This document shows positions 9,710 to 20,129 of a stretch of DNA of 64,000 nt, piece after piece; position 1 is the first letter of the stretch, and each line of letters begins with the position of its first letter. The notes beneath the pieces are model-generated. The model saw only the letters and a program-made list of their open reading frames with translations. It had not been told where the DNA came from and did no database searches. A program made the position numbers and the translations under genes. Source of the DNA: Xanthoparmelia taractica (taxonomy: Eukaryota > Ascomycota > Lecanoromycetes > Lecanorales > Parmeliaceae); the NCBI GenBank assembly GCA_033085395.1, contig JANQBS010000067.1, positions 1-64,000 of the forward strand, read 5' to 3'.

Positions 9710-11321
9710 ATGTCTTCTGAGCTCCCAAAGACCCTCGGCTTCCATGATTTGACGCAGCATAACAACGAACGTGATTGCTGGATCGCCGTACACTCCAAAA
9801 TTTATGATATAACAGACTACCTCGACTCGCATCCAGGTGGCCCTTCAAGTTTGTCTTAAAACCTGAATCAAAGCAGAAAGGCTGCTTACCTCTAACAGTC
9901 ATCCTCAAATATGCTGGACGAGATGCCACAGCAGCTTACGATGAAATTCATGCCCCGGGCATCATTGAGGAGACGCTGCCTCCCGAGAGCTACAAAGGAC
10001 TCCTGGATCAGGCCGAGGTGGTGATTCTACCTCCAGAACAAAAGGAAGATATCAAGACCATCGAAAAGACAAGAGGACAATCTATCTCTACAGCAACTTA
10101 TACGAAACCCGGCCTTTTAAAACTGATATCGACACAGGACTTTGAGGATGTAGCCCGTAAAACTTTGACGGCCAAAGCATGGGCATTCTATTCATCCGCG
10201 GCTACAGATCTAGTCACGCACCATTGGAACTCAAACATGTACAGGAGAATCATGTTACGCCCTCGAGTAATGCGTAATGTAGCAGAAGTTAACACTCAGC
10301 GCTCAATCCTCGGCTGCCCGAGCTCAGCACCTTTCTTCATTAGTCCGGCAGCCATGGCTCGGCTTGCTCATCCTGATGGTGAGCTTGCCTTAGCCAGAGG
10401 TTGTGCAAGTGAGGGTCTCATTCAAGTGGTGCGCATCCATTCTCAGGAAGAAGAACCGTAATATGCTCAAATCAACGGATCTTAACATAACGGTAGATAT
10501 CAAACAACGCATCCTACCCCCTCGCCTCCGTCATCCAAGCAGGCTGCACCAACCAACCCTTCTTCTTCCAACTCTACGTCAACGCCGACCGCACCAAAAC
10601 CACGCAACTCCTCCACAAAGCCCGCGAGCTGGGCGTCAAAGCAATCTTCGTCACCGTCGACGCCCACGTACCCGGCAAACGCGAAGCAGACGAGCGCATA
10701 GCCGCCGACAACGTATCCTCCGCCATCAGCGGCGCCGTCGCCTCCAATGACAAAAAAGGCGGCGGCATGGGCCGCCTCATGGGCCAGTACATCGACAAGA
10801 CGCTCTCCTGGGACGACATCCCCTGGATCCAGCAGACGGCCCGCCTGCCCGTCGTCATAAAGGGGATCCAGAGCGCCGCGGATGCGGAGACAGCGGTCGG
10901 GTACGGCGTCCAGGGTATCATGCTTTCGAACCACGGCGGGCGCTCCCTCGACACGGCGCAGCCGGCCGTGCTGATACTGCTGGAAATCCACCGCGTGTGC
11001 CCTTACATCTTCCAGCGGTGCGAAGTCTACGTGGACGGCGGGATCACGCGCGGCACGGATATTCTCAAGGCGCTCGCGCTGGGAGCGACGGCCGTGGGGA
11101 TCGGGCGGCCGTTCTTGTACAGTTTGTGCTATGGGCAGGAGGGCGTGGAGCACTTGAGCCAGATACTGAAGGATGAGTTGGAGACGGGGATGCGGTTGGC
11201 GGGGATCACGGACGTGGAGCAGGCGGGGCCGGCGCTCGTGAATACGCGGGATGTGGATTTTTTGGTGCCGGGTGGGGAGGAGCATGATTGGATTCGGTGG
11301 AGGCCGAAGGCGAAGATGTAG
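9710..11321 (+). CDS. Cytochrome b2-type FMN-dependent 2-hydroxyacid (L-lactate) dehydrogenase
   Basis: Oxidises an (S)-2-hydroxy acid, such as L-lactate, to the 2-oxo acid with FMN, passing electrons through a haem b5 domain. Exons: 9710-9848, 9899-10425 and 10497-11321 (496 aa); the second donor could equally be 10429, adding one Val. The N-terminal cytochrome b5 fold carries the haem ligand in DSHPGG (about 39-44), rebuilt as HPGGPSIILKYAGRDA across intron 1. The FMN domain follows, with PFFISPAAMARLAHPDGE, ISNNASYPLAS across intron 2, VIKGIQ, the catalytic SNHGGRSLD and DGGITRGTDILKALALGA. Unlike yeast Cyb2 there is no mitochondrial presequence: the protein opens directly with the b5 domain, so it is probably cytosolic. 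It shares a promoter with the DenD-like SDR. The exact substrate cannot be read from sequence. Confidence 0.9.
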
Positions 11322-11647
11322 TTTTTGTGACAAATTTGGGAGACAAATTTGAAGACAAACTTTGGAGACAGACTTGGGAGACAAATCTTGGAGACAAGAT
11401 GATTGTATCTGACGAGTAATGAACGACGGATTTGTGGGGAACAGCACCTAAAATCCATGTGGAAGCAGAAGAATGTGGACTACCGACAACGTGCTTACAA
11501 GAACACCGACTGGCCATGAGGAAGCCACGCAGATCACTAGTGCCAGCCCTATAATGGGATTGTAGATTTGCCTGGCCTTCAAGGTGGGTTAGAAATATGT
11601 AAGACACATGATACTTGTTTGGAGGGTATCCGTTTATTTCTGTAAAG
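11322..11647. other. Convergent 3' intergenic region
   Basis: 326 bp between the stop codons of the flavocytochrome gene and PRP28. Apart from the minisatellite near its left edge, nothing recognisable is seen; terminators of both genes must lie here. Confidence 0.4.
11329..11397. repeat. 13-bp minisatellite GACAAAyTTGGGA
   Basis: Five to six imperfect head-to-tail copies, each starting with GACA(A/G)A and ending in TTGGGA or TTTGGA, begin 8 bp after the stop codon of the flavocytochrome gene, within the 3' region shared with the convergent PRP28. Confidence 0.85.
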
Positions 11648-14276
11648 CTATTGCCAGCCACCCTTCCCTGCAAAACCATTACTATCCTCTATCTTCTTCT
11701 GACCACCGCCTTTCTGCGACTTTTGCTGTGCTGCTTCGTGCTTTCGGAGTTCCTCGGGCATCCTGGAGATTGATGACTTGGAAAGCATTTGCTTGAGATC
11801 GTACCTGAGCAGCTATTAGCAGAATGCTTGAAGGGGAGAATAGAGTACACATACATGACATCAGCATCCTCATTACCAAGGAAGGTGATGGCAACACCAC
11901 TCTTTCCGGCACGACCCGTACGACCAATACGATGGGTATAGCTCTCGATATTAGTTGCCATATTGAAGTTGACGACCAGACTGACATCAGGCACATCGAT
12001 ACCTCTACCTGCCAGATCCGTAGCAACCAGCACGTCAGTAGCGCCGTTCCGGACGGATGCCAAAGCAGCTTCTCTTTGCTCTTGAGTTTTGCTTCCATGC
12101 AACGTGACAGATGAGAACCCACTGTGCTTTATGTCGCGAGCAACGGCATCGCAGTTGCGCTTGATATTCACAAAGACGATGACCGGTGGTTGGAATTCTC
12201 TTGACGATAAGATCTCGAGCAAGCGCTTCTTCCTCTTGTCTTCGCCTGCCACGAATTCAACACGCTGCTCGACGGTCTCCACAGCTTCGCCGACATTACC
12301 GATGGTGACGATGGCTGGTCTGCGGAGGTACTTTCGGGCTATCCGCTCGACGGCTGATGGCATAGTGGCTGTGTACATCATAGTCTGCCTATAGCGGTCT
12401 TTTCCGCCTAGGTGTTGGCTCATGACGAGGGCATCTTCTGCTTCTTCGGAGTCTGGCTTCATATTCGCCACGGGTAGAGCATCGAGAATTTTGTTGACTG
12501 GCTCCTCGAAGCCAAGATCGATCATTCTGTCTGCTTCGTCCATGATGATATAGCAGCATTGTCCGAGCACAAGCACTCGCCTCTCGATGCAGTCAACCAG
12601 ACGACCAGGTGTGGCAATTATGATCTCAGCTCCATCCCGTAGATTATAGGCTTGTTCTTCAAGAGAGTGACCTCCAACTATACTGACACATGTGAACCCA
12701 AGAGGTGTTGCGAATTTCCTTGCTTCAATCTCAATCTGTTGAGCCAACTCGCGGGTAGGAGCCAAGATAACAGCGTAAGGACCATCGTTCTTCGTCAACT
12801 CGTTGAGGGCTGGAAGTTCAGATATGTAGACCAACAGAGGTAACAGGAAAGCTGCCGTTTTACCCGAACCTGTCACAGCAACACCGATAAGATCTCGAGA
12901 TTGCAGAGCGATAGGGATGGCGGCGCGCTGAACCGCAGAAGGTTCGGTATACCCAACCATGTCCACGACGTCCAGCAATTTCTTCGGCAACCCTGATTCT
13001 GCCCATGAGCGCATGGGGTTCGGAATAGCTCCACCTTTTGTACTGATATTGAAGTCCTCTTTAAAGATTCTCCAATCTCTTTCGCGCATATGCTCTAGCT
13101 TCTTGTCACTCCAATGTTTATCCAGCGAGCTTCTACCACCCTCTTCCTTCCTTCTCCTCTCCATCTCCAGCATCTCCTTCGCCCTAGCCTTGCCTGAGTC
13201 GCGATCCGTATCTTGTAAGGCTTTAGCGTAATTACGAGCTGCATTGTCAGCGAGATCTTCCGAGAACCCTCCCAAGCGGCCTCTGCCATAAAATGTTGCC
13301 TCTGCTCGTGCCTGATATAGCGGGTTGTAGTCCGGGCTTGTATCCTCCTCTGCATTCCACTCAAAATTGAACTTCTTTTCTGTGGTCCGCCTTCGCTTCT
13401 TCTTGGCCGAGAAAGTCGATTGATTTTGGTCCGCGCCCATATATCGCTGTTTTATCAGATTCTGCTGGGCCTCTTCAATAGCAGGTCGCTTTTCTCCTTT
13501 GGCCGCAGATGTGCCGATTACAGATGGCTTTGGAGGAGGTGGCGGAGCCATATCGTAGCCTTTGTTTGGCTCCGAGGCACGCATAGAGGCAGGCCCGGTT
13601 GGTATCTCGCCTTTCCGCAATGCTCTTGGACCAGTTGGTATTGCAGGACGAGCAGATCCATTGACTCCGTTCGTGTGCGGGACGGGTCGGCCTTCCCCAT
13701 TCCTGGTGGGCTGAGCTGGGATACGTTTGTCTCCATTTTGGGTGGCCTTGCTGGCACTCGCAGCAGAACCGGTCTTCCCTTTTTGCTCCTCGACCTCCTT
13801 CTCTCGCTTTTCAAGGGCTAGCTTTTCACGCTGCGCTTTCGATAAAAACTTGGGCTAAATCGATAAATGAAAGATTAGTAGGTTTCGTCAAGGTACTAGA
13901 GTGAGACAAAAGGTGAATATAATGTAATGTGAATGGTATATACTCGGGTTCATACCTTTGCAGCAGCTTCATCCGCCTCCTTCTTCTTGCGTAGTATCTC
14001 CTCTACACTTAAGGGCTGCCGACTGGGCGTAGAACTCCAGCCAGCCTTCTTATTTTTCTTTACTTCGGGTGGGGGGGGAGGCGCGTCGCCATTGACACTG
14101 GATGGTGGCGGTGGTGGTAGGTCTTCTGGAGGTGGAGGTGGAGCAGATGGATCCGGAGGAGGCGGAGGAGCTGCAAGGTCTGGGGGAGGGGGGGGCGGCG
14201 ATGGGAGCCGGTCAGGCGGAGGAACAATGTCTTCTGGAGTGATTTCTCTCGCGCCGTTTGCTAGATGGCCGTTCAT
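11648..14276 (-). CDS. PRP28: DEAD-box pre-mRNA splicing helicase Prp28
   Basis: ATP-dependent RNA helicase that unwinds U1 snRNA from the 5' splice site so U6 can replace it. Exons 14276-13956, 13854-11855 and 11804-11648 give 825 aa. The N-terminus has a long polyproline region (about residues 15-75) and then the family stretch PKFLSKAQREKLALEK. All helicase motifs are intact: AVTGSGKT, PTRELAQQ, the DEAD box in IIMDEADRMIDLGFE, TAT (TATMPS), VATDLAGRGIDV and HRIGRTGRAGK. The last intron splits VM|YDLKQML and the C-terminus ends GFAGKGGWQ, usual for Prp28. An in-frame extension begins with GTG, so the first ATG (14276) is preferred. Nuclear, U5 snRNP-associated. It is divergent from ATG5. 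Confidence 0.95.
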
Positions 14277-14630
14277 CTTATTGGTGAAGGCAGGCAAGCT
14301 GCCAGGAACGGTGGCCGTCTTCTGCACTGGATTGTTTTAGATGCAGTGCTCTCATGGGAAGAGGCTGCGAGAAAAAGTGATGTGCAAGAACAGACCGGAC
14401 TGTAACCTTGTCTATGGTCCTCAAACTGTCAACATTCAGTCGTTTCTCACTTCTAGCGCTGCGCCTATCGTAGGGCTGAGCCGAAGACGGAAATTCCGCT
14501 CTGAGCCTCAACGGGATGAAGTGACTGGCAACGTCTGTTTGCTAGACGAAAATGTGTCGGTAACTACAATGACCCAGAAATATCTGGAGCTCTTGAGGCT
14601 TCAGCCCCTTTGGTTGTCAACTTTGCCGTC
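14277..14630. promoter_or_regulatory. Divergent promoter region of PRP28 and ATG5
   Basis: 354 bp separate the two start codons. Open frames here (14278-14511 and 14341-14634) show no family resemblance and are probably leader sequence. No distinct regulatory motif stood out. Confidence 0.4.
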
Positions 14631-15621
14631 ATGACAACTGCCAGAGAAGCCCAAATCCTTCAGAGCTCAGTGTGGCGTGGATCCCTGCCTATAGAGATCC
14701 GTTTATCACCTTCTGAATGTCGAGTGTACGATCAAGCCGATCCTTATCTCGTCCAATATCCTCGACTCTCTTATCTCCCATTTCTTCTCCCTCGCCTCCA
14801 CGCTTTTTTCAACCCGTCACTCATAAATCCTGATGTGATACCCTACGACGGTTGGTTCTCTTTCGAGGACGTACCCCTGAAATGGCAGTACCCGCTTGGG
14901 CTTCTCTACGACCTGTTCTCTGGGTCTTCTCCATCGCAAGCATCTGACATAGAAATTCATGATCATTCGTCTTCGGGTGGTACGGAGGAGCAGCTGCCGT
15001 GGCGGCTGACGCTACACTTCACGGATTGGCCGGAGCAGTCACTGGTACGTCCTGACGCTGAGGGAAAGATGTTGCACGATGCGTTTATCAACAATGTAAA
15101 AGAGGCGGACTTTCTCAGGAATGGAACGGCCAAGGGAATCATGTCGTTGTCAAAAGACGATTCAACAAAGCTGTGGAACGCAGTCCAGGAACGTATGTTT
15201 CGAGAAACGTTCTCTATACGATCTGGATATGAACTTAATGACACAACAAATAGATGACTTTGACGCATTTAACCCAATCTCCAAACGACTTCTCTATGCT
15301 CAGGGTGCTCCGCTTCGCCATATACCTTTGAAAATCTATCTACCTTCATCGCCTACAGCCGCAGAACCGACATCCGGCCATCTACGCGTTGTGCAGTCGC
15401 TCGTCACGCCCAGCCTATCCAATTCGCGGGAGCAACAGACACTCGGCACAGCTCTAAATGCGTTGTTACCAACGTTATTTCCAAGCCGAAGGACGCCTAT
15501 TCTTGCCAAAGCTGTGCTTCACGGAGCAGTAGTTCCCATGGGGGCGCCAGTGGAGGAACTAATGAGGATGGCAACATACTTGGATGGCTGGATACATTTG
15601 GGTGTCGTAATGATCGGCTAA
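14631..15621 (+). CDS. ATG5: Autophagy protein Atg5
   Basis: Acceptor of the ubiquitin-like Atg12; the Atg12-Atg5/Atg16 complex lipidates Atg8 at the phagophore. Two exons (14631-15192 and 15254-15621; 61-nt intron) give 309 aa. The N-terminus has the Atg5 signature VWRGSLPIEIRL (about 14-25) followed by YPRLSYLPFLLPRL. The central region carries WQYPLGLLYDL, then LPWRLTLHF and the segment NNVKEADFLRNG, whose Lys (about residue 157) aligns with yeast Lys149, the Atg12 conjugation site. The C-terminus holds RHIPLKIYLP and ends DGWIHLGVVMIG. The phase across the intron (CAGGAAC|AT GAC) restores HDFDAFNPIS. The ATG at 14631 directly precedes the conserved start. Identification is secure. Confidence 0.93.
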
Positions 15622-16321
15622 GCACCGTGGCTATAAGGGTGTCGGGCATTCCGGTACTCCTTTCGCAACTAAGTATTTTGCGAAGCAGCAATTGTCATTG
15701 GTTGCCATCTTCTCGTCGATCTTGACCGCCAATATGACCGACCAGCCTATAAGCCGAACGTAAAATACGCAGGCAAGCTTGGCGGTTGATTATGCGTGCG
15801 TTAAAGTGTGAGGAAAAAAAGCGATGGTCTGAGCCATTGAGATGGAGGTCCTCGGGCGCTAGCGGCTAAGAAACCCTAGCCCTTCTCCCACTTATTCCCC
15901 AATTCCAGGCCTTAAACAGTTGTGTACTTGGTTGTATTATCACGGCTGAAGAAAGGTGATTGGTCAATGCCAGCCGGCTGCTTTGACGTTTTCCAGAAGG
16001 AGCGAAGATGGCCTGCTAGCGCTAGCCAACGAAACAACCTTTAAATCTAGATCTGGCAGAGTCACGAAATCCCCTATCTCAGCCGTGTCGTTGAGACTGG
16101 CACATTGTTCTCTTCCCGGTGTCTGCACTAGACAATCTTACTCTTGCCCGGATCGCAGGTTAACACAGGTTTGCGTGGATGAGCGAGGATAGACGCAAAT
16201 TTAGACCATGATATCAGACCAGAATATCGGCTTTTGTAGAGGAAAAGACAAGCAAGTCAGACTCGCTGCTATCTACCCTAGCATTCAGAATAGAAACTGC
16301 AAGCACGCTCTCCACGTGTCT
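15622..16321. other. Intergenic region, no gene seen
   Basis: 700 bp downstream of ATG5 and of the orphan on the opposite strand (convergent). No frame with recognisable features; only short homopolymer runs. Confidence 0.4.
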
Positions 16322-16996
16322 TCATCTCTTCGCTTCGGTCTTGGGGAATGATGTCGGAGGATAAACCTTCAGCTCACGGTATTTCGCAACGACCTTCATC
16401 CATCCTTCATTCATTTGGCAATACACCCCCACCCAACCCGATATTTCCGCCAAGGAAGAGCCCAAGCGGGCTATCATATCAGTACCCATAATGTCCCGAA
16501 ACTCCGCAGGGGAATACACGTTCGACCGCCACCCCCTAGTCTTTCCCTTTGCATCCTGCACTCCGACGCCCGGAAACAACGCCCGTAAGACTTGGGCGGT
16601 CCCGGGATCAAGACCGTACTTGAATGTCACCGAGAGATTGGAATCCGCCTCCTTGTCAAAAGACGGGTTCCACACCATGGCATTCTTGATGCCTTCCATT
16701 ATCATCTCCTGAGCAAGCTTGACATTCACGGCGAGATCAGTAGGGTTGTACTCGAGAGCTGCGGCAGCGGCTACGCGGTCCTTGATAACTTGTGTTCTAT
16801 ATTGGAGGATGTGGTTGTACATGGCCGTATCACGCTCCTGAGTCTCGCTGTCAGGTATTGGGCCTGGGGGGGAAACCCAAATCTTGGTGGGTAGGAATTG
16901 AACTCTCTTGGTGCCGGAATCAGGAGTTTCAGTATCGAGGGCATCATCCTCGGCTTTGCGTTTTAGCGATGGCCGGTTTTGAGGAACTAAAGGCAT
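16322..16996 (-). CDS. Orphan hypothetical protein
   Basis: A single-exon frame of 224 aa starting at ATG 16996. I do not recognise it. The N-terminus has short basic motifs typical of nuclear proteins (LKRKAEDD at about 10-17 and GTKRVQF at about 28-34). The rest is a mixed alpha/beta-like sequence with an aromatic-rich region near the C-terminus (EISGWVGVYCQMNEGWMKV). No signal peptide or membrane segment. It lies alone between ATG5 and a long low-complexity stretch. Even composition and the absence of repeats support a true gene, perhaps lineage-restricted. Confidence 0.65.
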   Translation of the reverse strand: MPLVPQNRPSLKRKAEDDALDTETPDSGTKRVQFLPTKIWVSPPGPIPDSETQERDTAMYNHILQYRTQVIKDRVAAAAALEYNPTDLAVNVKLAQEMIMEGIKNAMVWNPSFDKEADSNLSVTFKYGLDPGTAQVLRALFPGVGVQDAKGKTRGWRSNVYSPAEFRDIMGTDMIARLGSSLAEISGWVGVYCQMNEGWMKVVAKYRELKVYPPTSFPKTEAKR

Positions 16997-17627
16997 GATG
17001 TAGAGCGTGCTTGTGTAGTGATATCGATAGATGAACTAGCTGATCCAGCATGTATTGGTCAAAAGATGTTGGCCTTGTAAAGGAAAGAGCATGATGTGAA
17101 GTTTACACCTCACTGGCATGTTGCTCGCCATTATAAGTCCAAGGCTAGAGGACTGCACCTTCCTGCCTTACATCGCGGAAATCTACTCCTACTGGCAAGC
17201 GCCACGCGTATGTGCAAGGTACGAAGTACTTTGTCTAGAAGATTTGACGCGTAGATCACGTGATGCACTAAGGCGGGAAAAAAATTGTTACAAGAAACCC
17301 GATGTGCAATTCCTCTTTTTGTTCCACAACGACGCTTTGGATCCGAAAGGCAGAGCAGTATATAATCAAGCAAAGCTTCATTGCTGCTGCGCACATACTA
17401 CCTGCCATTACGGTCCCTGAAGCATAGTCATTTACTGAATGGACCTTCACGTCTCCTACCAGAGCTCCACAGCTTTGAAAAATTTTTCTCATCGCGCTCA
17501 GAAACAGAGCGCTGAGTCTCCAGCAGCTTTGTCGCATACACTCAGTATCTTTACAGCAGCTTAATCTCATACATCCACTCTCTTCATTAAGGGAGTCAAC
17601 CTTCTCTATACCTTGTCTACCGCACAA

Positions 17628-17758
17628 ATCCCCCCTCTCACCTCTCCCCTCCTTCCCCCCCATCTCTCCCCCCCCTCTTCTCCCCCCACCTACCCGCTTC
17701 GTTCCAGCCTCCCCCTTTTCCCCCCCTACACCTTTTACACCCCTTTCCCAACCCCCGC
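17628..17758. repeat. C/T-rich tract
   Basis: Nearly pure pyrimidine on the + strand with many runs of 5-8 C. Its complement therefore contains many G runs able to form G-quadruplexes. It pairs in composition with the G-rich tract at 18020-18121. Confidence 0.75.
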
Positions 17759-18019
17759 ACAAAACAAACAAAAAAAAAAAAACCACGGCAATTGCCTACC
17801 TCCCGCACCCTCTCACCCAATGGTCCGGAGGCATACTTTTCTCAAGCCACAGTGGGAGAATAACGAAGGAGGGGGGGTTTTTAGCAGGACCTCCTCCCCC
17901 GCGTGTTGTCTTGCTCCACCCTGCCGTTTCTGTTTTGCCTCTCTTCTGTTTGGGAGGGGGGTTGTGGGACGGTGGGACTTTTTTTTGAGACGGACATTTG
18001 TTTGTGTTGGGTGGTGGAT

Positions 18020-18121
18020 GGATTTTGGGGGGGTGGGGGGGGAAGGAGGGGGGAGGGGGGGGAAGGGGGTTAAGGAGGAAGGGGAGGGGGTTGGAGGGGG
18101 TTAAGGGGGAGGGGGGAAGGG
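18020..18121. repeat. G-rich tract with G-quadruplex potential
   Basis: Almost pure purine on the + strand, with more than ten runs of 4-9 G separated by one to a few A/T bases. This far exceeds the G3N1-7 x4 rule for quadruplex formation. Confidence 0.8.
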
Positions 18122-18485
18122 TATGGGATGGAGGAGGGATTGGGGTCTTGGAGCTTGTGTCTTTGTCGTGTTGGATTGCAGTTGAGAGAAGTGTTTTGTG
18201 AGGTTGCGGTACCTGGAGTTTTAAGCAGTGTTTTCAGGCTTGTAGCAGCCGAATTACAGCTAAACAATCGTCCTGTGCAATTCCCCTCTCCTTATCCCGA
18301 GCGATGGATTCTTTCTCTGGAAATAGGCTCGGTATCTAAAAGCAGCTGTGGGAGTTTGAGAGGGGTGGCAATTCTTGTGTGAGCTCGTGCTTTTGATATA
18401 CACTGCCAGAAAACAGGGAGTGGTGGGATAGGAGTCAATGGTACTTTTATATACTAAACACAGTTCCCATTCTCATCCACCAAAA

Positions 18486-20129
18486 TCAGAGCAAATACCG
18501 ATAATCGGGGTTCAAATCCCCCTTCTCCGTCTTCTCAAACTCCGTCAGTCCAAGATCCGTCGCCGCTCTGTCCCGACTCCGATTCTGCACCACCACACTA
18601 GCCGCATAAACGCAGCACGCCGCCGCGCTCAGACACGAAAAGCCAATGCAGATGCTATACCCCATATGGTAAAAATGCGGCGCGTCCTTGGCCAAAAACG
18701 CGTACGTGGCGATGATGCCGCCGATGTTGCCGAAGCCGACCTGCCAGGCCGTGCCGACGGCTCTGCGATGGTGGCCGCCGAGGTTGAGGTTGAACCAGCA
18801 GACGATGACTGGAAGGGCGGAGTAGGTGCCCATTGTGACGAGGAAGAGGGCGGCGTATTCGAGGTGCGGGCGCGTGTGGACGGTCAAGAGGATGGCGAAG
18901 CCGGTGATGGCCATGGCGATGGGGATCAGGGTGAATAGGAAGCGGTGTTTTAGCTGATCGGAGAAGAAGGCGACGATGAGGGCGAAGACGAAGGAACAGG
19001 CCCAGGGCGGGACGCTGTGCAGCTGGGTGCCGATTTGCGAATAGCCGTATGTTCTGATGATGCCGGGGGCGAAGAAGGCGTAGCCGTAGGCTTTACCGTT
19101 TGAAGTCAGCATTGCTCTTTGAAAGAAACAGGGGGGATTCCAAGACACGTTTGTGGAGGCCAGGCTCTCGAAATGTGTCTCAAGGCTCCAGATCAGGGGA
19201 ATACATGTCAATGGAAACGGCCATTTACCGGGAACGATGAGTCCGAAATACATGAACCCGCCGAGGATGAATTTGAAATCTTTGAAGCAATTGACAACGT
19301 CTCTGAAAGTGATGCGGCGTTCGCGGGCGGAGCGACCTTGGTCCTTTTCAAGCCGTGCTTTGATGTAGGCGCGTTCGTCTTCCTTGAGCCTGGGGATAGC
19401 GGTGTTAGTTTTTACGTTCACTGCAGGTTGGATGAATGGGGAAGTGTTTCTTTACCACTTCGCCTCTTCCGGAAAGTCTGGTATCAAAAAGTATAGAGCA
19501 AATGAAATAACGCATGTAAGGACACCCTCTACTCTAAGATTAGTGGAACACCTTTGGCAGAGAGCTTGCAAAAGAGAAATACCAAGGATGAAGATCCATC
19601 TCCAACCGAGATAGCCACGCATCCCGTTCATCTTGCCAATCGCAGAGGCAAGAAGACCGCCAAAGGCTCCAGCTAGACTGGTACTACCGAAGAAGAAAGA
19701 GTAACGCTTCTGAGCCTCGGAGCGCTTATACCACATGCCGATGAGATAGAACGAACCCGGGAACATGCCTGTCTCGGCAAGACCTAGGAAAAAGCGTGTG
19801 GCAAGAAGCCCACTCCAGTTATGCACTAAACCTTGGCAGATGGTTACAAGGCCAAAGAGGAACATGCACGCTGACAGCCATACGTGTGGCTTGAGTCTCT
19901 TCAGAATAATATTCGACGGTATCTCGAAGGCAATATACGGTACGAAAAACATGGTCAAGGCGGTGTTGTATTGGTTACCGGTAAGCTTGAGATCCTTTTG
20001 GAGACCGAAAACTGATGCGTTGGCGATGTTGGTGCGGTCGAGGAAGGCGAGTAGATACATGAGACTGAGAACGGGTATCACGCGAAGGTCGATCTTGGAA
20101 ACAAGCCTGCGTTGGGAGGCTAGGCACAT
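18486..20129 (-). CDS. MFS transporter, anion:cation symporter (Dal5/Tna1-like) family
   Basis: Plasma-membrane permease of the fungal ACS family, whose members import organic anions such as nicotinate, allantoate or pantothenate. Exons 20129-19583, 19528-19456, 19389-19229 and 19090-18486 (461 aa) rejoin in phase: WRWIFILEGVLTCV, EEAKWLKEDERAYI and IVPAYGYAFFAPG. The family signature is clear at the start (RLVSKIDLRVIPVLSLMYLLAFLDRTNIANA split over about residues 7-38), followed by GxxxGxxE-like features (RFFLGLAETGMFPGS) and about 12 hydrophobic segments. The N-terminus is shorter than usual; a further upstream exon with an acidic cytoplasmic tail is possible, but the open frame at 20200-20400 lacks an in-frame ATG. 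The exact substrate is unknown. Confidence 0.85.

Larger units (their letters stand above)
16997..18485. other. Long intergenic region with strand-asymmetric composition
   Basis: About 1.5 kb without a supported gene. Its centre consists of a C-rich tract and, some 270 bp later, a G-rich tract (listed separately). Open frames across them code only Pro/Ser/Thr- or Gly/Lys/Glu-rich low-complexity peptides and are rejected. Confidence 0.6.

Noticed and set aside
10500..11447. 315-aa open frame antisense to the flavocytochrome gene
   Set aside because: Its arginine/proline/alanine-rich composition is the antisense shadow of GC-rich codons of a well-supported gene.
14277..14327. N-terminal extension of PRP28 starting at GTG
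   Set aside because: Nuclear fungal genes start at ATG; the in-frame ATG at 14276 gives a family-like start.
13933..14340. Glycine-rich plus-strand frame
   Set aside because: It is the complement of the polyproline N-terminus of PRP28.
17613..18104. 163-aa frame rich in Pro then Gly
   Set aside because: Entirely low complexity, produced by the C-rich and G-rich tracts.
18505..18530. T-arm-like GGGGTTCAAATCCCCC suggesting a tRNA
   Set aside because: It lies in the coding 3' end of the MFS gene (codons for NPDYRYLL on the minus strand) and no acceptor, D or anticodon arms can be built.
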